A DNA stretch of 64,000 nt from Svornostia sp051306365 (GTDB lineage: Bacteria; Actinomycetota; Thermoleophilia; Solirubrobacterales; Solirubrobacteraceae): the NCBI GenBank assembly GCA_051306365.1, contig JBPPNC010000033.1, positions 35,939 to 99,938 on the forward strand, in the 5' to 3' direction. Of the stretch, positions 17,590 through 27,079 are shown one piece after another; positions within the stretch are counted from its first letter, which is position 1, and each line of letters opens with the position of its first letter. The notes below the pieces were generated by a model that was given only the letters and a program-made list of their open reading frames with translations, was not told the origin of the DNA and did no database searches. Both the position numbers and the translations under genes were made by a program.

Positions 17590-18450
17590 ATGCTCATCGG
17601 TGCCCATGTCTCCCCCGCCGGCGGTCCAGCCAACGCCGTCGAGCGCGGCGTCCAGCGCGGGGCCGAGGCCATCCAGATCTTCAACCAGAACCCGCGGGCG
17701 TGGAAGCCCACGGTGTACTCCGACGAGCAGGTCGCGGCCTTCCGCCTGGCGATGGAGGGCTCGCCGGTCAAGGCGCTGCTCATCCACGCCGTCTACCTGC
17801 TCAACGCGGCGTCCGAGGACCCGGATATCCGGGCGAAGACCCTGACGTCGCTGACCTCCTCGCTGCAGGCCGGCGACCGGCTCGGCGCCCACGCGGTCGT
17901 GCTGCACCCGGGCTCGGCGAAGACCGGCGAGGTCGCCCCCGCCGTCGCGCGCGCCGGCGAGGTCATCGCCGAGGCGCTGGCGCAGTCCGACAGCTGCCCG
18001 CTGCACCTGGAGAACACCGCCGGCGCGGGCGGCACGCTGGGCCGGTCCTTCGAGGAGCTCGCCGAGCTCATCGACGCCGCGGGAGGCGACGCCCGGCTCG
18101 GCGTCTGTCTGGACAGCTGCCACCTGTTCGCCTCCGGCTACGACATCCGGACGATCGACGGACTGACCCAGACGATGGACGACTTCGACGCGGCCGTGGG
18201 CCTGGGCCGGCTCGGGTCGCTGCACCTCAACGACTCGCAGACGCCGCTGGGCTCGAACCGCGACCGGCACGCGAACATCGGCGAGGGCGAACTCGGTGAG
18301 GAGGGCTGCGCGGCGTTCCTGTCCGAGCCCGGCTTCGCGTCGCTGCCGGTGATCCTCGAGACGCCCGGTGAGAACCGGTCCGGCCCGACGGCCGAGGAGC
18401 TCGCGCTCTGCCATCGCCTCCGTGAGCGCGGGGCGCGTTTACGATCCTGA
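17590..18450 (+). CDS. nfo: endonuclease IV (AP endonuclease)
   Basis: Endonuclease IV cuts 5' to abasic sites in base-excision repair. The 286-aa product is a TIM barrel with the expected metal ligands in family context: IGAHVSPAGG at the start, AVVLHPGS, LHLENTAGAG, CLDSCHLFASGYD, and HLNDSQTPLGS with RHANIGEG. The C-terminal VILETPGE completes the set. Probably three zinc ions bind. The next gene starts 37 nt downstream. Confidence 0.95.
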   Translation: MLIGAHVSPAGGPANAVERGVQRGAEAIQIFNQNPRAWKPTVYSDEQVAAFRLAMEGSPVKALLIHAVYLLNAASEDPDIRAKTLTSLTSSLQAGDRLGAHAVVLHPGSAKTGEVAPAVARAGEVIAEALAQSDSCPLHLENTAGAGGTLGRSFEELAELIDAAGGDARLGVCLDSCHLFASGYDIRTIDGLTQTMDDFDAAVGLGRLGSLHLNDSQTPLGSNRDRHANIGEGELGEEGCAAFLSEPGFASLPVILETPGENRSGPTAEELALCHRLRERGARLRS

Positions 18451-18487
18451 CGAACGCAAACCCGCCCCGGACTGGCAGGCTCTCTCC

Positions 18488-19363
18488 ATGCGGCTCTTGG
18501 TCACCGGCGCGACCGGATATCTCGGGTGGCGCGCGACCGTGCTCCTGCGCGAGCGGGGTCATGCCGTCACGCCGCTGGCCCGCCCCGGCGCCCGCACACG
18601 CGCGGCATCCCGTGACCTCGACGGCGTCGTGCAGGTCGACGCCGCAGACCCGGCCGCCCGCGACCTGATCGCCGGCCACGACGCCGTCCTGCACTTCGCC
18701 GGCGTGCCCTCCCCCGCGTTCGCCCGCGAGGACCCCGCGGCGGCCGTGCTCGGCAACGCCGGCACCACGCTGAACCTGCTCCAAGGCTGCGGCGACCACG
18801 ACGCGCTGCTCGTCTACCCGTCGTCGGTCCGCGCCCCGATCATCCCGAGCCCCGACCCGTACGGCGCGTCGAAGTTCCTCGGCGAGCAGGCCTGCCGGGC
18901 CCACGAGGCGCGGAGCGTCATCGTGCGCCTCACGTCGGTGTTCGGGCCCGGTCAGGTCCGCGCCGAGGGCGCGACCGGCGCAATTGCGGCGTTCGCCGAC
19001 AGCGCACTGCGGGGCGCGCCGATCGTCATCCCGGGCGACCCGATGCGCACGCGCGACTTCGTCTACGTCGATGACCTCGTCGCCGCGCTGGACGTCATGC
19101 TCCGCCGAGGCGCCCCGGCACCAGTCGTGCTCGCCGCCGGCGGCGCGCCGGCCCGACTCCTCGATGCGGCGCGCGCCGTCGTGGCCGCCGTCGGAGGCGA
19201 CACGCCGATCGAGACGCCGGGCGGGGCGCCTCCGCCCGGTGATGAGCGCTCGTACGAAGCCGGCGCGGACGACGTACTGCTACCAATGACCTGCCGCCCC
19301 GCCGCCGACGGAATCGCCTCGTACGTCGCGTGGTTGCGCGCGCAGCCGACCGCACCGGGCTGA
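18488..19363 (+). CDS. NAD-dependent epimerase/dehydratase family protein
   Basis: A 291-aa extended SDR protein. The NAD(P)-binding motif is VTGATGYLG at residues 5-13, and the catalytic YxxxK is seen in DPYGASKFLGEQ with the preceding Ser in YPSSVR. The later FVYVDDLVAALD motif is typical of sugar-nucleotide epimerases and dehydratases. The substrate cannot be read from the sequence. A TACGAT box near 18439 inside the end of nfo may be its promoter; otherwise it is read through from nfo. Confidence 0.88.
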   Translation: MRLLVTGATGYLGWRATVLLRERGHAVTPLARPGARTRAASRDLDGVVQVDAADPAARDLIAGHDAVLHFAGVPSPAFAREDPAAAVLGNAGTTLNLLQGCGDHDALLVYPSSVRAPIIPSPDPYGASKFLGEQACRAHEARSVIVRLTSVFGPGQVRAEGATGAIAAFADSALRGAPIVIPGDPMRTRDFVYVDDLVAALDVMLRRGAPAPVVLAAGGAPARLLDAARAVVAAVGGDTPIETPGGAPPPGDERSYEAGADDVLLPMTCRPAADGIASYVAWLRAQPTAPG

Positions 19364-19405
19364 TCGCACCGAGCGCGCGGCTTCGCCGCACGGCCAATCG
19401 GGCCG

Positions 19406-19818
19406 TCACCCGAGCGCCGCGCCCTCCACAGCCGTCGTGGGCGCGATGTCGGGGAGGCGCACGGCCAGCCGTGAGCGCGTACGCCTTCTTCTGCGCGGCG
19501 CCGTCGAAGTTCCCGTGGATCAGGGACTGCATCGCGGGCAGCAGTAGCGAGGAGCCTGAGCACATAAGCCCGCCTGCGGCCGATGAGATCGCCGACCTTG
19601 CTGCTGATCAGGATGAAGGCGGCAGAGATCAGCGCTTCGAGCGCGATGGCTGACTGCACGTCGCTGACCGTCGTGTCGAGGTCACCCACGACGGCCGCGA
19701 TCGACACGTTCATCAGCGACGTGTCGACCACCAGGACGAACATCGCCATCGCCAGCAGGAGCGCGAGCCGGGGATTTCCCTCAGCTCGGGCAGGATCAGG
19801 GCTCGACTCAGCGCGCAT
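19406..19818 (-). pseudogene. decayed MFS transporter (DHA2-like), internal deletion
   Basis: From ATG 19818 the text reads like the first three helices of an EmrB/QacA-type drug exporter: hydrophobic start LALLLAMAMFVLVVDTSLMN, then a motif A-like SKVGDLIGRRRAYV. After that the frame shifts, and a second frame gives a late transporter-type segment SSLLLPAMQSLIHGNFDGAA. A third frame ends in VRLPDIAPTTAVEGAALG and TGA at 19408-19406. Only about 130 residues remain of a family of 450-500, so most helices are deleted. It cannot be functional. Confidence 0.7.
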
Positions 19819-19903
19819 CGCGCCCACCGTGGTCGGGTGGCCGGATCGTCCCAACCGTCGAGACTACGGCCGCGCGGTGCGGGCGACCCGCGAACCGCGT
19901 CCG

Positions 19904-22900
19904 TTAGACCGCGGCGGCGGCCTCGGCCGTGACAACCGGCCCCAGGATCGCCTCGAGCTCGGCCCGCAGCGTCGCCGTCGGCGCGACGCGGAACTCCTTG
20001 CCGAGCTTCAGCGTGCGTGAGTCGGCGTCACGCATCTGCACCTCGAGGATGACCTCGGACTCGCCGGGGAAGTTGTGCAGCACGTCGCGCAGGTCATCGA
20101 TCACCGTCGCGGGCAGGCGTGCCGCGTTGAGGATCAGGTGCAGCGGCTCGGGGCCGACCTGGCGGGTCGCCATCTCGGCCTTCGCCGCTTCCATCTCGTC
20201 GGCGGTCGGCTGGAAGCGGTCGATCGCCTGCACCACGATGTTCGTCTTCGACGCGTCCTTGTGGTCCACCCGCCCGCGCACGAGCACAACGTTGTCGATC
20301 TGCAGGGTCGCCTCGCACTCGGCAAGGGTCTTGGCGAAGACGATGAGCTCGACCGAGCCCTCGAGGTCGTCGAGCGTGGCGAACATCATGGTGTCGCCGT
20401 TGCGGGTGCGGATCTTCTTCGCCTGCGTGATGATGCCGCCGGCGGTGACCCAGTCTCCGTCCTTGCGCTCGGCCATCTCGGCCAGCGAGGCGTCGACCTT
20501 CACGCGCAGCGCGTCACGCACGTCCTTCAGCGGGTGTGCGCTGATGAAGAGGCCGAGCGACTCCTTCTCGATGGCCAGGAGCTCGTTCTGCTCGAACTCC
20601 TCGGTCGGAATCGGCGGGTGCGCGGGTGCGGCGAAGGCCGCCGCGGCCCCGTTGCCGCTGTCGGCGTTGCCGAAGACGTCGTCGAAGATCGAGCCCTGAC
20701 CGATGATCGCGTCCTGCTGCGCCTTCTGGCCGGCGGCCTGCGCCTGCTCGAGCACCTCGAGCATGCCCTTGCGCGTGGCGCCGGTCAGCTCGAAGGCGCC
20801 GCACTTGATGAGCGCCTCGATCGACTTCTTGTTCACCGCGCGCGAGTCGACCCGTGCACAGAAGTCCCACAGGTCGGTGAACGGGCCGTCCTCGGCACGC
20901 GAGGCCTTGATCGCCTCCACCGCCGCGTAGCCGACGCCCTTGACCGCGTCGAGGCCGAAACGGATGTTGCCGTCGACGACGACGAAGGCGTGATCGGACT
21001 GGTTGACGTCGGGCGGGAGCACGCTGATGCCCATGCGCTCGGTCTGGTCGACGAAGAACGGGACCTTGTCCTTCGTGTCCATGACCGACGAGATGAGCGC
21101 CGCCATGTACTCGGCCGGGTAGTTGGCCTTCAGCCAGGCCGTCCGGTAGGCGATGAGCGCGTAGCAGGCGGCATGCGAGCGGTTGAACGAGTAGTCGGCC
21201 GACTTCTCGTTCGTGTTCCACAGCCACTCGATGAGCGAGTCGGGGGTCCCGGAGGCGCGGCAGCCCTCGTAGAACGCGGGCTTGAGCTTCGCCATCGCCT
21301 CGCGGTTCTTCTTGCCGATCGCCTTGCGGAGGTCGTCCGCCTGGGCGCCCGAGAACCCGGCCAGCTCCTTGGAGATGAGCATGGCCTGCTCTTGGTACAG
21401 GATCACGCCCTTCGTGCCGCCGATGATCGGCTCGAGCCGCGGGTCGGGGATGTTGACCGTGTCCGGATCGCGCTTGCCGCGCGCGTACGTCGGGATCTGG
21501 TCCATCGCGCCCGGGCGGTACAGCGCCACGAGCGCCACGAGGTCGTCGAACTCCGTGGGGCGCACCTTCTTCAGCGCCTCCTGCATGCCCTCGGACTCGA
21601 ACTGGAACACGCCGACGGAGTCGCCGCGCGCGAGCATGTCGTACGACTTCGCGTCGTCCAGGGGCAGCGTCGCCATGTCCGGGCGCTCGCCGGTGGAGCG
21701 GCCGATGATGTCCAGCGCGTCCTCGATGACGTCGAGGTTGCGCAGGCCGAGGAAGTCCATCTTCAGCAGGCCGAGCTCCTCGACGGGCTTCATCGAGTAC
21801 TGCGTGACCATGCGGTACTGGCGCTGGCCGTCGGCGCCCATGCCCGCGTCGGCGAGCTGCAGCGGCACGATGTCGGTGAGCGGCATGCCCGCGATGACGA
21901 CCGCGGCGGCGTGGATCGACGAGTTGCGGACGATGCCCTCGAGGCCCTGCGCCACGTCGACGATCTGCTTGGCGACCGGGTCGGCGTCGTAGGCCTTCTT
22001 CAGGTCCTGCCCCTCGGTGAGGCAGTCCGCGAAGCTCGGCGGGCGGCCCTGCTGTGGGTCGGGGATGAGCTTGGCCAGCTCGTCACCCTTCTGGTACGGG
22101 TGGCCGAGGACGCGCGCGGCGTCGCGGGTGGCCGCCCGCGGGAACATCTTGCCGAAGGTGACGATCTGCGCGACGGACTCGCGGCCGTAGCGCTCGACGA
22201 CGTACTGCATGACGCGCTCGCGGCCGCGGACGGAGAAGTCGATGTCGATATCCGGCATCGACACGCGCTCGGGGTTGAGGAACCGCTCGAAGAGGAGGTC
22301 GTAGCGCAGCGGATCGACGTCGGTGATCTGCAGGCAGTAGGCCACGAGCGAGCCGGCGGCCGAGCCACGGCCCGGGCCCACGGCGATGCCGTGGTCCTTC
22401 GCCCACGTGACGAAGTCCCAGACGATGAGGAAGTAGGCGTCGAAGCCCATCTTTGTGATGACGCCGAGTTCGTACTCCATGCGCTCGATCGCCTCGGCGG
22501 GCGGCGGGTCGCCGTAGCGGGCGCGCAGTCCCTCCATGACCTTGTCCCGCAGATACTGGTGTTCATCCTGGCCCTCGGGCAGGTAGCGCGGGATGAGCTG
22601 GCGCCCGAGCTCGATGTCGACGCTGCACCGCTCGGCGATCTCGAGTGTGGTGGGCAGCGCGTCGGGCCACTCGGCGAACGCCGCGGCCATCTCCTCGTTG
22701 CTCTTGAGGAAGAACTCGTTCGTGTCGAAGGTCATCTTCGGCGCGGCAAGCGTGGACTTCGTCTGCACGCACAGCAGGGCCGTGTGGTGGTGGTAGTCCT
22801 CCTTGCGGAGGTAGTGCACGTCGGCCGTGCCGACGAGCGGGCGGCCGAGCTCCCGGGCGATCTTCACGATGCCCTCGTTGGCCTTATCCTGGTCGGCGAT

Positions 22901-23446
22901 GCCGTTCTTCTGGACCTCGAAGTAGACGTTGTCGCGGCCGAAGACGTTCAGCAGCTCATCGGCGTGCGCCCGGGCTTCGTCGAACCGGTCGTTGACCAGC
23001 CGCTGGCAGAAGCGCGACGCCAGGCATCCGGTGAGCGCGACGATGCCCTCGCTGTGGCGTTCGAGCAGCTCCATGTCGACCGACGGCTTGCCGCGGTTCA
23101 GCCCCTCCAGGAACCCGGCGGACGAAAGCTTGACGAGGTTGCGGTACCCCTCGTCGCTGGAGGCCAGCAGCGTGAGGTGGTTGCGCTCGCGCCGGACCGA
23201 AGAATCGGCCTTGCGGTCGTCGACGAAGTAGATCTCGCAGCCGACGATCGGGTTGATGCCGTGCTTCTTGGCGGACTTGTACAGCTCGACCGAGCCGTTC
23301 ATCACGCCGTGGTCGGTCAGACCGAGCGCGGGCTGACCGAACGCCGCGGCGCGTTCAGCGAGGGCCTCGATCTTGCACGCTCCATCGAGCAGCGAGTACT
23401 CGGAGTGGACGTGCAGATGGGCGCAGGACGGCGTGCTCACGGACAT
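19904..23446 (-). CDS. dnaE: DNA polymerase III alpha subunit
   Basis: The replicative polymerase catalytic subunit, 1180 aa. The N-terminal PHP domain is visible (HLHVHSEYSLLDGA), followed by the polymerase palm with the two catalytic aspartates in MPDIDIDFSVRGRERVM, the helix-hairpin-helix region and the C-terminal OB fold (DDLEGSVELIVFAKTL). Nothing looks truncated. The start may be the ATG at 23446 or, more likely, the GTG at 23440: TAATCT lies 9 nt before the GTG and only 3 nt before the ATG, and there is no ribosome binding site. Confidence 0.97.
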   Translation of the reverse strand: MSVSTPSCAHLHVHSEYSLLDGACKIEALAERAAAFGQPALGLTDHGVMNGSVELYKSAKKHGINPIVGCEIYFVDDRKADSSVRRERNHLTLLASSDEGYRNLVKLSSAGFLEGLNRGKPSVDMELLERHSEGIVALTGCLASRFCQRLVNDRFDEARAHADELLNVFGRDNVYFEVQKNGIADQDKANEGIVKIARELGRPLVGTADVHYLRKEDYHHHTALLCVQTKSTLAAPKMTFDTNEFFLKSNEEMAAAFAEWPDALPTTLEIAERCSVDIELGRQLIPRYLPEGQDEHQYLRDKVMEGLRARYGDPPPAEAIERMEYELGVITKMGFDAYFLIVWDFVTWAKDHGIAVGPGRGSAAGSLVAYCLQITDVDPLRYDLLFERFLNPERVSMPDIDIDFSVRGRERVMQYVVERYGRESVAQIVTFGKMFPRAATRDAARVLGHPYQKGDELAKLIPDPQQGRPPSFADCLTEGQDLKKAYDADPVAKQIVDVAQGLEGIVRNSSIHAAAVVIAGMPLTDIVPLQLADAGMGADGQRQYRMVTQYSMKPVEELGLLKMDFLGLRNLDVIEDALDIIGRSTGERPDMATLPLDDAKSYDMLARGDSVGVFQFESEGMQEALKKVRPTEFDDLVALVALYRPGAMDQIPTYARGKRDPDTVNIPDPRLEPIIGGTKGVILYQEQAMLISKELAGFSGAQADDLRKAIGKKNREAMAKLKPAFYEGCRASGTPDSLIEWLWNTNEKSADYSFNRSHAACYALIAYRTAWLKANYPAEYMAALISSVMDTKDKVPFFVDQTERMGISVLPPDVNQSDHAFVVVDGNIRFGLDAVKGVGYAAVEAIKASRAEDGPFTDLWDFCARVDSRAVNKKSIEALIKCGAFELTGATRKGMLEVLEQAQAAGQKAQQDAIIGQGSIFDDVFGNADSGNGAAAAFAAPAHPPIPTEEFEQNELLAIEKESLGLFISAHPLKDVRDALRVKVDASLAEMAERKDGDWVTAGGIITQAKKIRTRNGDTMMFATLDDLEGSVELIVFAKTLAECEATLQIDNVVLVRGRVDHKDASKTNIVVQAIDRFQPTADEMEAAKAEMATRQVGPEPLHLILNAARLPATVIDDLRDVLHNFPGESEVILEVQMRDADSRTLKLGKEFRVAPTATLRAELEAILGPVVTAEAAAAV

Positions 23447-23523
23447 CCGAGATTAGGGACCGCCCCGGATGGCGTGACCCCTCTTCCCCGCACATTGCGG
23501 ACAAACCTCATCGGGCCACCGAG

Positions 23524-23584
23524 CGAGCCGCGAGAAGGAGCCGCAGGCGAGTTCTCGCAATGGCATCCGAGCCGCCAGGCGAGG
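23524..23584. repeat. third, diverged copy of the gatA-upstream repeat
   Basis: The core GCGAGAAGGAGCC ... GGCGAGTTCTCGCAATG matches the tandem units at 4733-4882, with differences in the loop (CGCA for TCT) and at the ends. The inverted-repeat arms GCGAGAA and TTCTCGC are intact. It lies between the end of the coiled-coil protein gene and the dnaE promoter. There are no flanking transposase genes. Confidence 0.75.
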
Positions 23585-23587
23585 ATG

Positions 23588-25393
23588 TCACAGGACCCGA
23601 AAGCCCTGCGCCCGGTCGAACCAGCGCGCGAGCGACGCGGCGGCCGCCGGATCTCCCGCGACGGTGGTCGGACCCTCCGCCGGGGGCTCGGTGCGCGTCA
23701 GGTGGGCCAAGAGCCCGGCGCATGACGGCGCGTCGACGGTGGCGGTCGCCGTGGGGTCGCCGCCGTCCGTCACCGTGACGAGGCGGCCGTCGGCGACGCG
23801 GACGAGCCACACCTGGCCGTCGTCCTCCCCCACGCGGTAAGCGACATGGAAGCGGTACCCGGACGTCCACTCGGGCTTGACGGAGACCGCGAGGAGCCGC
23901 AGCGCCAGGCCGCAGTCGAACGGGATGCCGGACCGGACGACGTCGCCGAGGGTGACCGGGCGCCGACGCGCGCGGAACAGGCGCTTGAGCTTGCGCTTGC
24001 GGCCCGTCGTCTCGAGCGACACGCCGCGCCACGCGCCGCCCGCGACGAGCGGGGCGACGTTCGCGGGCGTGCCGGTCACGGCAACGTCGGGCTTCGGAAG
24101 TTCGACCCCGTCCTCGTGGTCCTCGACCAAGAAGGTCCGCTTGCCGAGCACGACCCGTCGTGGCGCGAGCGGTTCGACCGTGAGGTCGTACGTCAGCTTG
24201 CGGCGCATGATCGGACCCTGCAAGGGCAGCAGCGCGGTGACGGCGTCCGCCGCCGCGGGGCGATCGACGGTGTCGAGCTGCTCGATCGCGTTCGTGAGCC
24301 AGAAGGTGAAGAGCTGATCGTTGACGACCCGCGGCGCGAGCTCGATGACCCGCTCCACGCGCGGCGGCGCCGGGTCCGGCCGCGGTTCGACCGCCGCCGC
24401 CAGTGCCTCGGGCGTGATCGCGTCCTGCTCGATCGTGACCCCGAAGCCGTCGACGACCTGTGCCAGCAGGTCCGGATCGTCGGCGGGCGAGACGATGGCC
24501 TCGCGCACCGACTCCCCCTCGGCCTCGACCGGTGCGGCATCGGGCAGGACCTGAGCGTCGGCCGCGAGGTGCTGTGCGCGCTCGCGCAGCCGCTCGGCCG
24601 CGCGGCCGAGGTTCGCGATGGTCGCCTCCGCTTCGGGAGGCGGGGCGAACGCCGGGGGCATCGGGGCGGACGACATCGCCGCCGGGACCTCCCCGCGCAG
24701 CGCGGCAACCTCGGCGCTCAACGCGCCGACGTGCGCACGCTCGGTGCGCAGCTCCGCCTCGGCGACCCAGCGGGCCGCCGCCTCGTCGCGGAGACGCACG
24801 CGCAGCTCGCCCGCGAGTGCGATGAGCGCGTCGTTCAGGTCGTCGACGCGCGCACGCAGGCGGCGAAGCTCGTCGAGTTCCATGCCGTCGGCCGGCGCCG
24901 ACGACCGCACAGCGGCGATCTCCTGCGCCAACGCGTCACGCTCGGCCTCCGCCCGTGCGCGGGCGTCGCGCTCGCGCTCGATGCGCTCCGCGAGCACCGC
25001 GGGCTCCTCGCGCTGGGCCCGGCGATCCATCAGCACGGACGGCTCGATGACCTCAGCGCCGACGGTCGCGCCCACCCGCGCGGCGGGCAGCGACACCTCG
25101 GCGGCGCCCAGGCGCAGCGCCGCGCCGGTCTGCAGCTCGCCCCGCAGGCGCGAGGGCAGCGTGAAGGCGGCGCTGAACGCACCGGTCGGGCCGGGAAGCT
25201 GCTCTCCGCGCGCGCCGAACCTGCGGCGCAGCCCGGCCTCTTCGACCAGCAGCAGCGGCGTGGTGGGCATGGGCGCACCACGCCAGCGACCCTCCACGAC
25301 GACCTCGACGGTCCCACTGCCGGGACCGGTCGGCGACCACACGACGCGGTCGACTTCGATGGGGGCGAACTCAGGCGGGACGGCGGGAACCAT
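23588..25393 (-). CDS. coiled-coil protein with C-terminal SCP2-like region, 601 aa
   Basis: Residues 1-120 form a beta-rich domain. Residues about 130-250 are a coiled coil rich in Ala, Glu and Arg (ERDARAEAERDALAQEIAA). A linker with acidic and Pro-rich text leads to residues 330-500, a possible mixed domain. The last 80 residues (VWLVRVADGRLVTVTDGGDP and VAGDPAAAASLARWF) look like a sterol-carrier SCP2-type fold. No membrane segment is evident. TACGTT lies 7 nt before the ATG at 25393, so the message is probably leaderless. Function unknown; I recognise no named family for the whole protein. Confidence 0.75.
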   Translation of the reverse strand: MVPAVPPEFAPIEVDRVVWSPTGPGSGTVEVVVEGRWRGAPMPTTPLLLVEEAGLRRRFGARGEQLPGPTGAFSAAFTLPSRLRGELQTGAALRLGAAEVSLPAARVGATVGAEVIEPSVLMDRRAQREEPAVLAERIERERDARARAEAERDALAQEIAAVRSSAPADGMELDELRRLRARVDDLNDALIALAGELRVRLRDEAAARWVAEAELRTERAHVGALSAEVAALRGEVPAAMSSAPMPPAFAPPPEAEATIANLGRAAERLRERAQHLAADAQVLPDAAPVEAEGESVREAIVSPADDPDLLAQVVDGFGVTIEQDAITPEALAAAVEPRPDPAPPRVERVIELAPRVVNDQLFTFWLTNAIEQLDTVDRPAAADAVTALLPLQGPIMRRKLTYDLTVEPLAPRRVVLGKRTFLVEDHEDGVELPKPDVAVTGTPANVAPLVAGGAWRGVSLETTGRKRKLKRLFRARRRPVTLGDVVRSGIPFDCGLALRLLAVSVKPEWTSGYRFHVAYRVGEDDGQVWLVRVADGRLVTVTDGGDPTATATVDAPSCAGLLAHLTRTEPPAEGPTTVAGDPAAAASLARWFDRAQGFRVL

Positions 25394-25446
25394 GGCTCGC
25401 AACGTACGTGGCAGAGCGGACGGTTCGGGCCTGTACGCTGCGCGCC

Positions 25447-25746
25447 ATGAGCACGTCGCGCTACCTGGCCGTCGGTGTCGTCACCCGCACCAGCGGGCGC
25501 TGGACGGTCCGCCGCCGATACCGCATATGGTCGCCCACCCGCTGGGCGCTACTCATCCTGCTCGAACGGCTTCCCGTCCGGGTGCTGGGCTTTTTCGCGT
25601 GGCACGGGGTGCTGCGCTACCCGCAGCTGCGGTGGTCGAAGTCTCCGGGCCCGCTGAACGCCGCCGCGTTGGTGGCGCTCTGGATCGTCATCGCCCTCAT
25701 CCGTGACCGGCTCCCCCGGCCGGTCACACAGTGGTTGCTCGACTGA
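25447..25746 (+). CDS. small membrane-associated protein, 99 aa
   Basis: TACGCT lies 7 nt before the ATG at 25447. The N-terminal half is basic (TSGRWTVRRRYRIWSPTRW) and is followed by hydrophobic stretches near residues 32-55 and a clear one at 70-87 (AALVALWIVIALI). It is probably a single- or double-pass membrane protein. It ends 1 nt before the end of argG (convergent). I do not recognise the family. It is divergent from the coiled-coil protein gene with 53 nt between starts. Confidence 0.6.
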   Translation: MSTSRYLAVGVVTRTSGRWTVRRRYRIWSPTRWALLILLERLPVRVLGFFAWHGVLRYPQLRWSKSPGPLNAAALVALWIVIALIRDRLPRPVTQWLLD

Positions 25747-27066
25747 TCAGTCGTTGGCACCGTCGCGCTCGCGCATCTGCCACGCCAGGCGCGACTGCAA
25801 CGACCACAGCTCGATGAAGCCCGGCGACGCGTCCTGTGCGAACAGGCCGCCCGACTCCGCGAACGACGCCAGCGACGCGTCGTACACCGCGTTCGGGCTC
25901 TCGCGGGTGACGACCCGTGCGCTGCCCTTGTAGAGCTTCATGCCGATCGTGCCGGTGACCCGCAGGTTGACGTGGTCGATGTACGCCTGCAGGTCGAGGC
26001 GCAGCGGCTCCCACCACAGGCCCGCGTAGACGAGGTACGCCCACTTCTGGTCGAGCCCCGGCTTGAACTGGTTCTGGTGGATCGTACCCGTGAGCCGCTC
26101 GAGCTCCTTGTGCGCGGGCAGGATGATCGCCGCGGCCGGAACCTCGTAGATGTCGCGGACCTTCAGGCCGACGATGCGGTCCTCGATGTGGTCGAGGATC
26201 CCGACGCCGTGCTTCATGCCCAGCTCGGCGGCCTTGTCGATGAGCTCGACGATCCCCATCTGCTCGCCGTTCAGGGCGACGGGGACGCCGCGCTCGAACG
26301 TCACCGTGACGATCTCGGATTCGTCGGGCGCGAGCTCGGGCCGGGTGACGAGCTGGAAGACGTCGTCATCGGGCGCGTGCGTGAGGTCCTCGATCCAGCG
26401 GCCCTCGGACGAGCGGCCCCAGAGGTTGTCGTCGATCGAGTACGGCGCGAAGCCCTCGCTGCCGCCCTTGACCGGGATGCCGTGCTGGTTGGCGTAGGCG
26501 ATCTCCTCATCGCGGCCCATCTTCCACTGGCGCACAGGCGCGACGACCTTCAGCTCGGGCGCGAGGGTCGCGACGGTCGCCTCGATGCGGACCTGGTCGT
26601 TGCCCTTGCCGGTGCAGCCGTGCGCGATGGTGTCGCAGCCGTGCTTGCGCGCGTACTCGACGGCGAGCTTGGCGATGAGCGGACGGCCCAGCGACGTGAA
26701 CGCCGGGTAGCCGTCGCCGTAGTTGACGTTCGCCTTGATCGCCGGGATGAGGTACTCGTCGGCGAACTCCTGGCGCGCGTCGTGGACGATCGCCTCGATC
26801 GCGCCGAGCTGGATCGCCTTGCCCTTGACGACGTCGTAGTCCTCGCCGGGCTGGCCGAGCTCGACGGTGAGGGCCACGACCTCGGCCTCGTACTCGTCCT
26901 GGATCCACTTGAGCATGACGCTCGTGTCCAGGCCGCCGCTGTACAGCAGCAGGACGCGGCCCACCTCCTCCGGTTCCGCGAGATAGCTCGCGACGCGCAC
27001 GCGGTTCGGGTCGGCGACGTGGCGTACTTCGGTGCGGACGGGCGTGGAGGGGTGCTCTTCGGTCAT
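25747..27066 (-). CDS. argG: argininosuccinate synthase
   Basis: ArgG joins citrulline and aspartate with ATP in arginine synthesis. The 439-aa protein shows the ATP-pyrophosphatase loop in VLLLYSGGLDTSVMLKW (near residue 35-50), and the substrate-binding parts AHGCTGKGNDQVR and SIDDNLWGRSSEG. It is longer at the N-terminus than the shorter ArgG class, with about 30 extra residues. I chose ATG 27066; a TAACCT box lies 10 nt before it. It is separated from argD by a decayed gene; argF and argH are not in the window. Confidence 0.95.
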   Translation of the reverse strand: MTEEHPSTPVRTEVRHVADPNRVRVASYLAEPEEVGRVLLLYSGGLDTSVMLKWIQDEYEAEVVALTVELGQPGEDYDVVKGKAIQLGAIEAIVHDARQEFADEYLIPAIKANVNYGDGYPAFTSLGRPLIAKLAVEYARKHGCDTIAHGCTGKGNDQVRIEATVATLAPELKVVAPVRQWKMGRDEEIAYANQHGIPVKGGSEGFAPYSIDDNLWGRSSEGRWIEDLTHAPDDDVFQLVTRPELAPDESEIVTVTFERGVPVALNGEQMGIVELIDKAAELGMKHGVGILDHIEDRIVGLKVRDIYEVPAAAIILPAHKELERLTGTIHQNQFKPGLDQKWAYLVYAGLWWEPLRLDLQAYIDHVNLRVTGTIGMKLYKGSARVVTRESPNAVYDASLASFAESGGLFAQDASPGFIELWSLQSRLAWQMRERDGAND

Positions 27067-27079
27067 CTCGCCCCGCAGG

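Noticed and set aside
20075..23725. Very long open frame (about 1216 codons) on the plus strand opposite dnaE
   Set aside because: It is the mirror frame of dnaE, an effect of high GC3 codon use. It has no family features and no start signals.
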